Positions 11,778 through 23,823 of a stretch of DNA of 64,000 bases are shown one piece after another (the first letter of the stretch is position 1; each line of letters opens with the position of its first letter). Both the position numbers and the translations under genes were made by a program. This DNA comes from Salvia splendens (Eukaryota > Streptophyta > Magnoliopsida > Lamiales > Lamiaceae). The notes under the pieces are model-generated. The model saw only the letters and a list, made by a program, of their open reading frames with translations, did no database searches and had not been told where the DNA came from. The stretch covers positions 12,137,901-12,201,900 of the forward strand of contig NC_056042.1 in the NCBI RefSeq assembly GCF_004379255.2, read 5' to 3'.

Positions 11778-12557
11778 AATCCTAGAGAGAAATTGAGAAA
11801 ATATGCAAAGAATGCTGCAAATTTAACAAAGAAATGATGAAAAAGCATAACTTTGTGCTTATATATATCGAAACCAAGATTCTTCCAGCTAATACAAAAA
11901 TTAAAAAAACAAATAAACAGTTTTTTACAAAACATAATTGATGATTAATTAAGCTCCGAAAAGCAAAGAAAAAGATCAAGGTTCATGCTTTGAGAACTAT
12001 TTCTGACATGATTTTGCATCAAATGATTGGAATTCAGCCACTTTTAGATTAGAAAAATGAAGAGTTGGTTGTTGTTGACACGATTGTTTATTGCAATTAA
12101 ATGTTTGAATAAAATTAAAGTGGGAAAGAAACAAAAGTTTTTACAACAAGGCCCCCCGTTCATGGGGGGCAGTAACTCTTTTTTTGTCCTATTTTTTAAT
12201 TTTATTCTTGCAATTATTGTGGCTTTTGATTCTGCTCAAGGGGAATTTTAACCTTAATTTAATGCAACATGTTTTCTGTAGATGTTCTGTGTATCAAATC
12301 TTTATGTGATTGTGTTGGAATATATTATTGTGCTTTAGTTTTGAAATTAAACTTGTGGCCTGACTTTAAACACCCTCTATGGCAATTATGATTAATCATA
12401 GTACTTGAACGAACTAATACATTGAATATAATTATGGCATTGTAGGATAAATTTGGTTCGATATGATCAGTTCAAGTCTGGACTATTTTTTAATCTGTCG
12501 AGTTTATGTTTTGCTACTTAATTCATAATTTTAATGTCAGTTTTTAGAAAGATATTA
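11778..12557. other. 5' flank of the MYB gene
   Basis: This should contain the MYB promoter and 5' leader on the minus strand. It is AT-rich. I see no second gene and no repeat with clear ends. Confidence 0.4.
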
Positions 12558-12741
12558 CTCCATCCGTCCCATAAAAATATGTGTATTCTATTTAAAAAAG
12601 TTATAATATCAATTTAATAATGTAGGTCTCACTATTCATTAACTCTACTTTAACTATTATTCTCCTTCTCTTTTTTATTTTATCAATTTTATCTTACTTC
12701 TCATGTTATCTCATCTGCCTATATTTTTATGGGATGGAGGG
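12558..12741. mobile_element. Stowaway MITE
   Basis: CTCCATCCGTCCCATAAAAA on the left pairs with TTTTTATGGGATGGAGGG on the right. TA flanks it at 12556-12557 and 12742-12743. It is 184 bp and non-coding. Confidence 0.75.
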
Positions 12742-12876
12742 TATATGTTTTAATAAAAAATAATCAAATTCATTCCTTGATTTGTTATCTATTATACAAT
12801 TATTTGCCTTTTGATTCGTCGGAGAGTAAAAATTGCGATTCCAAAACTTTATAGTAATCAATATATTAATGTAGTA

Positions 12877-14064
12877 CTCCTCCATCCGTCCTAATAAAGT
12901 ATTTGATTTTTGGAACGGAAGTTTATGCAATGTTATTTTATGAATAGTGAACTATACTAATAGTCCATGAACTTATCGAAAAATGCACCAATAGTCCATA
13001 AAACTTTTTTATACTATCATTTTTGGTACAATAAGATTGAAGTAACCCTATGCACCACTAGTGTAAATATTTAATGTTTGGGGGCATTTTGGACCTTTCA
13101 ACTCTTCCTTTAATTTTTTTAAATTTTTTCTTCAATAATCATTTTCTTTTAAAAACTCAATTAAACCCTCATTTAAATAATATATTTAATGCTTTATGAT
13201 TGCAAAAAATTAAATAAGAAACCAAAAGTGTAAATTATGATTTATTTATTATATAGCTCAATCAATGTGTATATTTGTATAGAAAAAAATAAATCTAATA
13301 GTTACATTTTTTTTTTAAAAATAATAAAGTGAAATATAGAAAATTCAACTTAAATTTTTTAAATTTGAGAATGAAAAAAAATATTATAGTGAACTATAAT
13401 AATTTTTTATTTAAAAAATGTTACTTAACTATTTAAATGTTACTCCCTATACTTAAGTGAAAAACAAATATTTTAATTACGTTAATTAAAATATAGTATA
13501 GTGAAAAATATTTTTTAAATATAATAATTAAAACTTAAGTGAATTATATCTAACGTAAATTAAAGCGAACTCTTGCAAGTAATAGTTTTTACAAAAAATA
13601 TTAAATTAAACTATAGTAATTTTTCATTTTAAAGTTTAATTTATACGTTATTCAAGTAATTATTTAAAAAATTAAGTGAATTAATTCAAAAGGTGCTTTT
13701 GTGTATGTCCAAAAGAATTGCATGACTGAAGAGGTACCAAAACTGTAATTTCCATACCGAAAATGCCCTCCATGGCATTTAGGAGATTTTTCAAATGCAG
13801 AGGGGGTATAAAAGACCGACAGGTACCAAAAATATAATTTCTAGGGACCAAAAAGGCTATAAAAAATTTTTAGGGACCATTAGTGCATTTTTCGACAAGA
13901 TCAGAGACTATTAGTGTAGTTCACTCATTTATGAATTAATGAAGAGAAAATAAGTAAGAGAGAGACAAAAATAGAGATGATAGTGTTTCTATTTTAAAAA
14001 AATGTTTAATTTTTAATAAGATAATCCAAAACGAAAAATATTTCATTTTTAATGGGATAGAGCG
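12877..14064. mobile_element. Stowaway-like MITE split by a Mutator-like MITE
   Basis: The left arm CTCCATCCGTCCTAATAAAG lies at about 12879. The right arm ends near 14064 in AATGGGATAGAG. The body is interrupted at 12946-13927. The right end is diverged, so its limit is approximate. Confidence 0.55.
12946..13927. mobile_element. Mutator-like non-autonomous element
   Basis: Inverted ends of about 50 bp share AGTGAACTA, ACTAATAGTC and CGAAAAATGCAC. They are flanked by a 9 bp direct repeat TTTATGAAT at 12937-12945 and 13928-13936. A 9 bp target duplication with long terminal repeats fits Mutator-like MITEs. The interior is AT-rich and encodes nothing. Confidence 0.7.
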
Positions 14065-14745
14065 ATTATAATTCTTGTGGCACACCTCAATACAATTGGT
14101 ATTGCAATGTGTAGGTTTTAGTAGTTTCACTTCAGTATATGTATATTGCTAAGAACATTTGACCGCCCGGAACCCGACTGCATTGCAACACGAAAAATGG
14201 AGTCAGCCCGCTACTTAGAGATGCCCACGGTTCGTAAACCGACGGTTCCGATTTTTAGAAAGGCAGAACGGGAACCGAACCGTGAGGCTATTTCACAGTT
14301 CCGGCTTCGGTTCGAAAACCGGCAGTTTTCGCAGTTCGTTTTTTTGCTATGTAATTTGAAATTTGGACTTATAAAATAAATTGGAACAAGACAATGGATA
14401 ATTTAAATTAAAATAAGACGAATAATGTTAAAATCATATCAATTTTATTGAATTTGAGTTGTAACGGACAACGATACATTACAATTTACAATATATATAC
14501 AATATACAACAATGTAATATAATTTACAAGTGTCGTCGGAACATAAATAAAACAACATGAAATGGGGGGAAAAAGGAAAAAATTGAAAAGGGCTTGAGCT
14601 CAACTTAAACCTTCAAAGTTAAACTTTTTAAATTTAAGTTGAGTTGCCTACGTATCCACAATTTTATAGAGGAATCAAAGCTCACGTAGTTCTCTTACCT
14701 TGCTTACCTTTTTGGTCGGCCGTGCTCGCCATTCAACGCCCCCCG

Positions 14746-16712
14746 TCATTGATATTGTTGAGCGCCCTCGCTTCCGACCTCGTCATCGCCATCGGTGGAA
14801 AAGTCTTCACCATCACTCTCTACACGGAAGTCGAAATCTGGCTCATGTGCTCTCATGTCCGCCTTTGCCCAATCATCAAGTAACACAGTGGCTTCCATGT
14901 TTTTGGCGGAGAGATTGCTCCTTTTGTCGTCTAGGACACAACCACCGACACTAAAAGCTTGCTCAACGGCGACGGTGGCAGTGGGAACGGCGAAAATCTC
15001 CTTAGCCATTATCGAGAGTATCTGAAACTCTTTGTCATGTGTTCCCCACCAATTAAGGACGTCAATTTGTTGAGTAGGAGGACTTGCATCTTGAAAAATA
15101 GAGCGCGATTCCAAATATATATCTAACTCACTAGTAGCTCTAGTCCTATTGGTTGTAGCACCGTATAGATCTTGAAATTGTGATACTACGTCTGGATCAA
15201 TCATGACATTGCTATAGTTCCCGCCACCAAAATCAAATGTAGAAGGACTAGCAGGAGCACGTACCTAGTGAGTGGTTTTATACCGCATTTCATATTCCGC
15301 GTAGAGAGCACGAAGTGCACTATCTAACCTTAGTTTGATTTCATCAACATTCGAAAGACTTAGTTCGAAGCATTCTCCTCTTGTCAAGCCCATTTCGCGA
15401 AGTTGAGAAAAATCCAAATCGTGCAAACAACCATAGCACATGTCTAAAATTTTATGAACACCATGCAACTTCCACTTTGGATCCAAGCATTTTGCAATCA
15501 AAAACACATTTGGAATACACGCAAAATATTTTAACTATTTTTCAACCATATAAAACAAAATAGCCTTCAACTCTATGAATTGAGTATTTTTCACACATGT
15601 CTTAAAACCAATTGCCACATACATGCAATGCTCAAAAGCGCACACAGAAGTAGGATAATAAACACCGGATAACTCAACAGTAGAACATGCACTGATGAGT
15701 TCATCTATACTAGCAGTGTTAGCGCTTGCATTATCAAAACCAACAGAAAAAATTTTATTGGTCAATTGAAATTCATTCAAAACCTTGGTCAATTGAAATT
15801 CATTCAAAATTTTATTGGTCAATTGAAATTCATTCATCTATACTAGCAGTGTTAGCGCTTGCATTATCAAAACCAACAGAAAAATTTTTATTGGTCAATT
15901 GAAATTCATTCAAAACTCGAATGATCAATTGAGCAATTGCTTGTGCAGTGTGTGGTGCGGGAAATTCCCGAAATGCAATCAAACGTTTATTTAAAGTCCA
16001 ACTGTGATCAACGAAATGCACAGTGATGCCCATATATGAATTTTTGCAAAAACAATCAGTCCACACATCAGAGCAAATCGAAACTTTATGACCCAAGTTA
16101 ACAATAAACGTACCTAATTGCGCCTTCTTTTCCATGCATTGTCTAACAACAGCTCGAGTCATAGAAGTTCGACTCAATTTTCTTGCAGCATTATAAACTT
16201 GTCGCATACTCGACTCAAACGCATCGTTATCAAAAGCATTGAACGGAAAATGTTTCATCACGGCAAATCTAGACATCATATTAAAAGCATTTTTGTGATC
16301 ATATTTTAAAAGAGTATTGCTACGCATACCTAATGTTTGGGATGAACCCGTCCCACTCCCGGTCCCGACTCCATGTTGAAAGTTGAGTTGAGTTTGGGTT
16401 GGAGCGATACCAAACTCGACCGGATGCGCTTTCTCTTTGTGACGGGTAAATGTACCATATCCTCCACCCTTTCAGAATGTGTATACGTTTTCACAATAGT
16501 TGCAATACACATTATAAGTGTCCGGATCGGTACTATCTCGTACCTTCTTGAAATGTTTCACCATGATGTTTGAGGTTAAAGACCTTTCAATTGGTTTAGG
16601 AGGCTGAGGAGGGTGTCCACGACCACGACCACGACCACGACGACTCCTTGGTGGTGGTGGGGGTGGCATTTCTTGAACCTCTTCCGCCTCTTCCTCCTCC
16701 TCCTCCTCCTCG

Positions 16713-16747
<35 letters not shown>

Positions 16748-17131
16748 GTCGTCGTCATCAAGATTCACAGGGGTAGAAATTTGTTGAGAATAGGCACCGG
16801 GACCAGGAGCCCCACTACCGGTACCAACATAAGCATCGCCGCCACCACCATATCCACGTCTGCCTTGGGATTGACAGCGAGAGAGAGCAATAGCATTGGC
16901 CATATCTTGCTCTTCTCGAATCTACAAAATAATATTTGTATTGTAAATATCAAATAGAATTATGAACAATAATATAATGTAATTCATAATTAATAATATT
17001 AGTAGATAATAAATATTAACCTGCCACACATACATGTTCCTTTGAGAAATCTCATCAACAACGGATTTTCGACTTGGCCTCTTGGACTTTCCCTTTCCCT
17101 TATCAACACGACCTTCTCGGGATGAAGACAT
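14746..17131 (-). pseudogene. hAT transposase (RICESLEEPER-like), frameshifted
   Basis: Read on the minus strand the parts come in the expected order. 17131-16922 holds a basic N-terminus. 16903-16472 holds a run of about 16 aspartates and 8 glutamates, a PRSRRGRGRGRG stretch, and a BED-finger-like CNYCENV block. 16327-15830 carries the RNase H-like core (ICSDVWTDCFCKNSYMGITVHF and VGFDNASANTASI, split here from a longer frame). 15204-14746 carries the dimerisation domain (VLNWWGTHD, ATVAVEQAFSVGG, VLLDDWAKAD). Frame changes occur near 16500 and 16330, and in-frame stops lie near 15535 and 15264. A tandem duplication at about 15700-15910 repeats the LNEFQLTNK region. It cannot make a working transposase as it stands. 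Confidence 0.85.
15715..15915. repeat. Tandem duplication inside the hAT transposase
   Basis: A segment of about 125 bp with AGCGCTTGCATTATCAAAAC occurs twice. Between the copies the 23-33 bp unit containing GGTCAATTGAAATTCATTC is repeated. The duplication disrupts the conserved core of the gene. Confidence 0.7.
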
Positions 17132-17910
17132 CTTGATAGTAACAAATTATATAGTAGAAATATGGAATAATATATATATTTTTTGTTTTAGCAATTGAGA
17201 AAGACAACTTATAGAAATAGAACTATAGAACAAGTATAAGTGTATAAGTATAACAATGCGTAATATAAGAGTAGCACTTGAATAATTCAAATGTAAGCAC
17301 AATAACACAAATGAGAAATATGAGACAAAGAGGGAGAATTGGGAGATAGAAGAGAGAAATTCTTGTTAATACAAGAATGGGGTGAATGTAATTGAGGATA
17401 GAAGAGGGTATTTATAGATAAAAATGGGGGGAAAATGAATTAATTTGAATTCAAAATTAGAATTAAATTTTTTTTTGAAAATCCGACGAAACCGGTGGAT
17501 TTGGTGTAAAACTGCCGGAACCGCCGGTTTTGTTTTGGTCAACAAAAACCGCCTGACGACCTGCAACGTGTCAGCCTCGTGTTCCGCACCGAAACTGGAA
17601 ATCCACCGGTTTCACGGTTAACCGCCGGTTCCGGCCAAAAAACCGCCGGTTCCCGTCAACAAAACCGCCTGAAAAAGCTGCCACCGCCTGACGCATCGGA
17701 TGCCTCGCCGGAACCGTGAAACCGACGGTTAACTGGTGGTTCGGAAGCGTCTGGAGCCGGCGGTTCGGTGACGGTTTCGGTTCGAAAAATCTTGAACCGG
17801 AACCGGACCGCTGTTCCAAATACGACGGTTCCGGTTCGAAAAAATTGTCGCGGTTCCGGTTCGGCGGTTAACCGCCGGAACCGGAAACCGTGGGCATGTC
17901 TACCGCTACT

Positions 17911-18549
17911 CCACCTCGCACGACTGACGAGTGCAATGCAGCGGCGCAACGGCCTAGCTAATTAAAATATATTTTACTTTATTTTTTTATAACTTTTAAT
18001 TTAATTTAATATTCTAATTTCATCAACAAATAGATACATTTCCTCGTTATTTTTACAGTCATCACTAGCATGAAATAGTTGGGTAAGTGATGATGTTCCA
18101 TATGTCAAGGTGGCCATTTTTACGGATACTTCAATGTTGCTCGAGAGTCGAGACTGAGTGCATCTGCCGTGAAAAGATGATAGCTTGATTAAGAAAAATT
18201 GGGAATTAATTAGATTTTAATTTTTAGATTTTTATTGTTGTTTTTAATTTTAAATTATTGTAATATTTCATTTTAATTAATATAAATTGGCTTCTTTTTT
18301 GCTAGTATGACAATTGTCAAATTGAGTCGTGGCTGAAAATGTAGTTGATTGTATTGAAGGTGTCATGATTAAAATTAAAAATAGTGACGTGATAACTATA
18401 AATAGGGTTGTCTAAACATGTCATTTTTTATGCGAACGAATAAATTGGGCTATTAGTTTTGGAAGAAAATGAAATGTGGCCAAATTATTTCAATACTTGA
18501 AAGATAATGTTTAAGTTACTAGTTAAAATCGTACTATACTAGTACTATT
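17911..18549. other. Intergenic stretch between hAT and copia elements
   Basis: AT-rich sequence with no recognisable gene. The four bases AGTA and then CTATT, just before 18550, are the target duplication of the copia element. Confidence 0.4.
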
Positions 18550-18750
18550 TGTAGAATTGGGTAATATTTTCTTATTATTCAGAAAGGTATATTGTACATC
18601 ATATATAGGCTAGGTAATCCACCATACATGGTAAGATATTATTATAATCAAATCTCCCTAATTATGTGGTGAAGATACTATGTAATCTTCTCATTAACTC
18701 CGTGATCTTCTCCTTGATTTTGCAGGATACTCCGGGTCTTCTTTCTAACA
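18550..18750 (-). repeat. 3' LTR of the inverted-gag copia element
   Basis: A 201 bp LTR matching 23824-24024. On the minus strand it is preceded by the polypurine tract AACTTGAGGGGGAG. Confidence 0.9.
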
Positions 18751-18762
18751 CTCCCCCTCAAG

Positions 18763-21700
18763 TTAAGTGACAGGATCTCCAAAACTTAACTTGCCCAACA
18801 CTTCCTGGAAGTTCTTTGCGGAGACGGCCTTAGTCAAGATGTCTGCGAGTTGGTCTTCAGATTTTACATACGGGATCTCCACCATTTTCTCATCAAGATT
18901 CTCCTTTATGAAATGTCGATCAATTTCGACGTGTTTCGTTCTGTCATGTTGCACCGGATTTTCTGAAATACTGATTGCAGCTTTGTTATCGCATAACAAC
19001 TTGCAAGTCTTCTGTGACTCCAAGTCTAACTCTCTCATCAATCTTCTAAGCCACAGTATTTCGGTTAAACCACTCCTGATGCCTCGGAACTCGGCCTCGG
19101 CACTTGAGAGTGCCACTAACTTCTGCTTCTTACTTCTCCAAGTTACCAAGTTTCCTCAAACAAAGGTGAAATATCCTCCGGTGGATCGTCTGTCCATCAA
19201 GTTTCCTGCCCAGTCTGCATCAGTGTATCCGTGAATGTCTAGGTGCCCATTCTTCCGAAACATTACTCCATGTCCAGCGGTTCCTTTCAAGTACCGTACC
19301 ACTCTAAGAGCTGCTTCCCAATGTTCTTCTTGGGGACTGTGCATAAATTGACTGAGGACTCCTACAGCATAGGCAATGTCTGGCCTAGTGTGGGATAGGT
19401 AGATGAGTTTCCCAACGAGTCTTTGGTATCTTCCCCGATCAGTAGGGCTTGCTCCTTTTATGAGTTGGAGTCCATGATTCTGAACGATTGGAGTGTCTGC
19501 TGGCTTACAATCCAACATTCCTATCTCTGCCAACAGATCCAGCACATACTTGCGTTGGTTGATGAAAATCCCTTTTTCCAGATCTAAGTACTTCAATCCC
19601 GAGGAAGTATTTGAGGTCACCCAGATTCTTCATCTCAAATTCCGCAGCTAAATGGCCCTTTAGTCGCTCTATCTCAGCGTCATTATCTCCGGTAATAATC
19701 ATATCATCCACATAAATTATCAAGCAAGTAATTTTCTCACCTTCTCGTTTGATGAAGAGGGTGTGATCATAACTACTTTGTTGATACCCATATTTCTTCA
19801 CCGCCTCTGTGAATCTGCCAAACCATGCCCTTGGAGATTGTTTTAACCCTATAGGGTTTTCTTCAACTTACATACCTTCCCTCGCCCAAACTCTTCTGAG
19901 AATCCTGGTGGAGCTTCCATGTAAATCGGTTCTTTCAATTCTCCATTAAGGAAGGCTTTAGTGACATCATACTGATGGAGAGGCCAGTCTTTATTTGCCG
20001 CTATAGATAGGAGTACTCTTACAGTATTCATCTTGGCGACTGGAGAGAAAGTTTCAGAATAGTCGATACCTTGAGTTTGAGTGTACCCTTTTGCCACCAG
20101 TCGAGCCTTATATCGTTCAATACTTCCATCTGGTCTCCGTTTAATAGTGAAGACCCATCTGCAACCTACTGTATGCTTTCCTTCGGGTAGTGAGCTAATC
20201 TCCCAGGTGCGATTCTTCTGCAAGGCCTTCATTTCCACTAGCATTGCTTCCCTCCACTGTTTGATTTTTACGGCCTCTTCGAATGTCCGAGGTATTTCTT
20301 CCTCGTATAGCGCAGTTTGGAATGCCCTTGCCATTTTAGAGATATTGGCGCCCTTGCCATTTTAGAGATATTGGCCTCAGCAAAGCTTGCTATTGAGTAC
20401 CTACTTCTTCTTCCTATCCTCTCAGGTGAATATTTCTTGGGAGGAACTCCTCTTGTACTACGCGGCGGAAGTACGTATTGTCCTGTGTCTTGATCAATAG
20501 TGGTGTCTTCCTCTGTATCAGGGGGTTTAGATGTAATAATCGTATCCTCAGAATGTGTGCCAGAGATTACCTCGGATTCCGGTGCGGTTGGATCAGAGGA
20601 TAGCGGCGGAAGTGCCGAAGGGCTCGTTTCTGTAAACGAAGTTGACTCATGGATGGTACCAACTTGCTCTGGTGGTCCCGTATCGAAGTAACTTGGCACA
20701 TGCCACCGAAGGGAGTCATTTTCTTGGGTCTCCCCCTGTCTCTCACTCTCCCCCTGAGTCCCAAGGTGGTAATAGAATTCCGTTTCGAGGAAGTTGCAAT
20801 TCATGGTCGTGATGATCCTCTTAGTTTTAGGGTCATAACATCTATAACCCTTTTGATTGATCCCATATCCCATAAATACACACTTAATTGCACACGGAGA
20901 AAATTTAGGTCTCTCTTGTTTTGGGACGTGTACATAGACCGTGCAACCGAAGATTTTGGGGGGAAGGGATAAAGCTGCAGGTCCAAAGGGGTTTTTCGAT
21001 GTAGTGTTTTTGTGGGAAGACGGTTGAGAAGGTAAATAGAAGTAGCAATGGCTTCGGGCCAAAAAGCTGGTGGGACTTTGGAATAAAAAAGAAGTGCTCT
21101 AGTCATTTCAAGGATGATCCTATTTTTTCTCTCTGCTACCCCATTTTGTTCTGGTGTGTGAGGAAATGAAGTTTGGTGGATTAACCCCGTTATCCCTAAA
21201 AAACTGAGACATAGAATTATTCACGAATCCCCCCCTGTTGTCTGACCGCAGGATTCTAATGTTTGTTTGGAATTGGGTTTGGACCATTTTATAAAACAAA
21301 ATAAAATTTTCAACAACCTCTGACTTATGTTTCATAAAATATACCCATGTAGCCCTACTGCAATCATCAACAAATATCACAAAGTATTTAAAAACTGAAC
21401 TAGTACCAATAGGTGCCGGACCCCACACATCAGAATGTATTAAAGAGAAAACAGTCTCAACACGTGTATCATTGGGTTTAAAAGAGTTACGGTGGCCTTG
21501 GCCAAAACACACGATTCACAAGAAAAATCTTTGGGAACAAAAAGTTTGGGAAATAAAGATTTCAGATAACCCGGAGAAGTATGACCCATTCTTCGGCGTC
21601 AGAGCCAAGTCTCCTGATTGGTAGGTCCGTGAGCAAGCATCGCCGAGCGATCTCATCTACAAAATAGAGTCCATGGCGTTCAGTGCCACGTCCAATAATC

Positions 21701-22157
21701 TTCCCTGTCCGGATATCCTGTAAGAGACAAAAGTTTGGTTGCATCAGTAGGGTACAGTTCAATTCCTTAGTCACGTGACTAATGGACATCAATTTCTGAG
21801 ATAAGTTCGGCACATATAGACAGTTCGTAATCTGTACATTCGGGAATATTTCTATAGTCCCTACCCCCTCAACTGGAGTCAACCCCCCATTGGCTGTTTG
21901 AATGTGTGATTTATGGGTTTCATAAAATTTCACAAATCCCTTTTATCAAAGGTCATGGTACCAGTGGCACCACAGTCAAAAATCCATCCGGTATCATCAA
22001 ATTCATCACAATCTCGGGTTTCAAACGCATATGACAAATTTTCTAGGGGAGCAAATGAATTTTTACACATAATGGGGTCAAAATCGAGGATTCTCCTAGT
22101 CTGGGGGTCAAAATTAAAGGCTTTCTTAGTCTGGGATTTAATTTCGTGAACAGGCAT
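18763..22157 (-). pseudogene. copia pol: protease, integrase, RT, RNase H, decayed
   Basis: In minus-strand order: aspartic protease WIFDCGATGTMTF near 22000; pre-integrase and integrase (SLIHSDVWGPAP, FVIFVDDCSRATWVYF, ILRSDN) in 21512-21120; the post-integrase block (VFGCTVYVHVPKQERPKFSP) in 21062-20268; reverse transcriptase from 20334 (CRWVFTIKRRPDGSIERYKA) with YVDDMIITGD near 19720; RNase H (GYTDADWAGN, LLCDNKAAISISENPVQHDR) ending at 18763. Frames are broken near 21120, 20340, 19850, 19620 and 19150. At 20323-20376 a 27 bp tandem duplication causes one of the breaks. It was once a full copia pol and cannot be translated whole now. Confidence 0.9.
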
Positions 22158-22159
22158 AA

Positions 22160-22500
22160 TCGGGGGACTAAATTACAATTTCGGAAACAAATGGGGATTT
22201 AATTGCAAGGGTTTAGATTTAGGGCTAGGGTTAATTTCCCCCAACCCTTTACCTCCTTCCTCCACGCCACTTTCCATTTTCAGCGAGGCCACCATTGTCT
22301 CGGTCGTTCTCCCTCCACCGCCGTCGCCACACCGGCCTTCGCCGGTCTGGAGGCCACCGGCTTCAGGCTTTCGTTCCTGGAGTTGCACCGTTTCTCAGTT
22401 TCCTTCCACCCCTATTCCATCTCGATTCCGTCCTCCATCTGTCCCGATCGCCACTTTTGCCTTCGCCGCCTTCTCCTCCTCCCACCAATCGGGATATAAC
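22160..22500 (-). pseudogene. gag C-terminal linker of the copia element, in pol orientation
   Basis: On the minus strand 22495-22400 reads YPDWWEEEKAAKAKVAIG. This is the segment that follows the gag zinc knuckle in the related element at 25232 (YPEWWEERQKARP). It then leads to the protease region. So the gag tail kept its orientation while the rest of gag did not. The stretch is GC-rich and contains stops. Confidence 0.65.
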
Positions 22501-22591
22501 TGTCCGAGCAGGTTTGGCTCTGAAAAATATCATCATACCCCAGAAATACATAATTCTCGACCGAAACGGCGAGAAACCAACCACAACCAAT

Positions 22592-23506
22592 ATGACCGAT
22601 GAGAATAAGGATGGAATTGAACCAATTGCCGAGAAGATCAGATCGAGCAAGAGCGTTACCGTCGCTTTCAAGTTGAATGGATCGAATTACTCACTATGGG
22701 CACTCCTGATGAAGGTGGCCATTGGCGGTAGGGGAGTCTACCGCCACATCACAGGAATCCCGACTCCACCGAGACCGGGAGAGAAGGGATACACCGATTG
22801 AGAGGAGATAGACTTAATAGTCTTCTCATGGATACTCGACAACATGGAGACGCACATCATAGCTGACTTCGCGCATCACCAGACGGCAAAGTCCCTATGG
22901 GATACGCTCGCCGTGACTTTCGCGAGTTCAGCCGATTCGTATCTCATTTATGACCTGCGAGAGAAAGCAAGCAGAATAGTTCAGGGAGACACAAGTTTAG
23001 AAGCATATTGGAGTAAACTCCATGGATTATGGATGGATATCGACCGATGCCCACACAAAACCGTCGACTGCTGCGATAAAGGAGTTTCACAATATCGAAG
23101 CATCAAATCTCAATTGAGATTATTCAAATACCTCACCGGACTCAACGAGAGATACGATTGGGTCAGGCGTGAAATCCTCAAAGAGGATCTATATCCCTCA
23201 GTCGATGAGGCGTACGGGTGGGTGAAACGGGAGGCAGCTCGATTGAAAATCATGTCACCGGCGTCCGAATCATCCACTGCCGCCGCTGGAAATGACTCAT
23301 CATCGGGAGTAGGGTTCGGCTTTGGAGCCAGAGAATACTGCCAGCCACAACCCCAACACCGCAGCCAACCGCCGCCACCGCGTCAGAACACCATCTGCCG
23401 GGGAAACTCCAAACTGGACAAATCAAAGCTTTGGTGCTCCCACTGTGGAATGCACAAGCACACGAAGGATACTTGCTTCCAATTAATCGGATATCCCAAT
23501 TGGTGA
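22592..23506 (+). pseudogene. copia gag in reverse orientation to pol
   Basis: The frame starts MTDENKDGIEPIAEK and carries the copia gag signature FKLNGSNYSLWALLMKVAIG, then DFAHHQTAKSLWDTL and LREKASRIVQGDTSLEAYW. It ends in a CCHC zinc knuckle (CSHCGMHKHTKDTC) and IGYPNW. The gag of the element at 25232 aligns along its length. One in-frame TGA at 22799-22801 replaces a tryptophan codon. The 90 bp before the ATG match the leader just after the primer-binding site of the other element (GAGCAGG at about 22505). The whole leader-to-knuckle segment is therefore inverted inside the element. Confidence 0.85.
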
Positions 23507-23514
23507 TAGGAGGA

Positions 23515-23811
23515 GGGGCCCATTAGACTTATATACTAGTTTCAGTTTTCTATTGACACCGATGTGGAACAATTATATGTTATATTTTTAGTTTCAATTG
23601 CCAACACCCTCCCTCAAACCCTTCAAGGTGAACCTTGGAGGGGTTGGACTTTTTTCTAATCGATTGGACAATCGGCCCAATTTTTTTTCGATCGGTTGGA
23701 CCACTTGGCCCAAATTTTTAAGTCCAGATATACTGCTGGGTCAGTCATTTTTTCGGTTTCGGCCCAGATATACTGCTGGGTCAGTTAAATTTGACCCACA
23801 GTCGGCGACCC
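23515..23811 (-). repeat. TRIM-like fragment inside the copia leader
   Basis: On the minus strand, after the primer-binding site, the sequence holds CCCAGCAGTATATCTGG twice. It then has a polypurine-like GGGTTTGAGGGAGGG followed by TGTTGGCAATTGAAAC, the start of a different LTR that breaks off near CACCAATTGG. The same arrangement occurs in the insertion within the BAHD gene (59433-59647). It looks like a piece of another short retroelement. Confidence 0.6.
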
Positions 23812-23823
23812 GCTCTGATACCA
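23812..23823 (-). other. Primer-binding site (initiator Met tRNA)
   Basis: The minus strand reads TGGTATCAGAGC directly after the LTR end CA. This is the usual complement of the 3' end of plant initiator methionine tRNA, which primes reverse transcription. Confidence 0.85.

Larger units (their letters stand above)
14216..17902 (-). mobile_element. hAT element with broken transposase
   Basis: Terminal repeats TAGAGATGCCCACGGTT and, inverted on the right, TAGACATGCCCACGGTT are flanked by a perfect 8 bp duplication CCGCTACT (14208-14215 and 17903-17910). Subterminal regions, mainly 17480-17890, carry many AACCGCCGGTT-type repeats, as is usual for transposase-binding ends. The element is 3687 bp long. 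Confidence 0.9.

Noticed and set aside
22203..22801. Plus-strand open frames 22203-22499 and 22295-22591 as a captured host gene
   Set aside because: The minus strand of 22495-22400 reads the gag tail YPDWWEEEK, so this is the gag-protease linker seen in antisense. Only the part from 22592 is true coding (gag).
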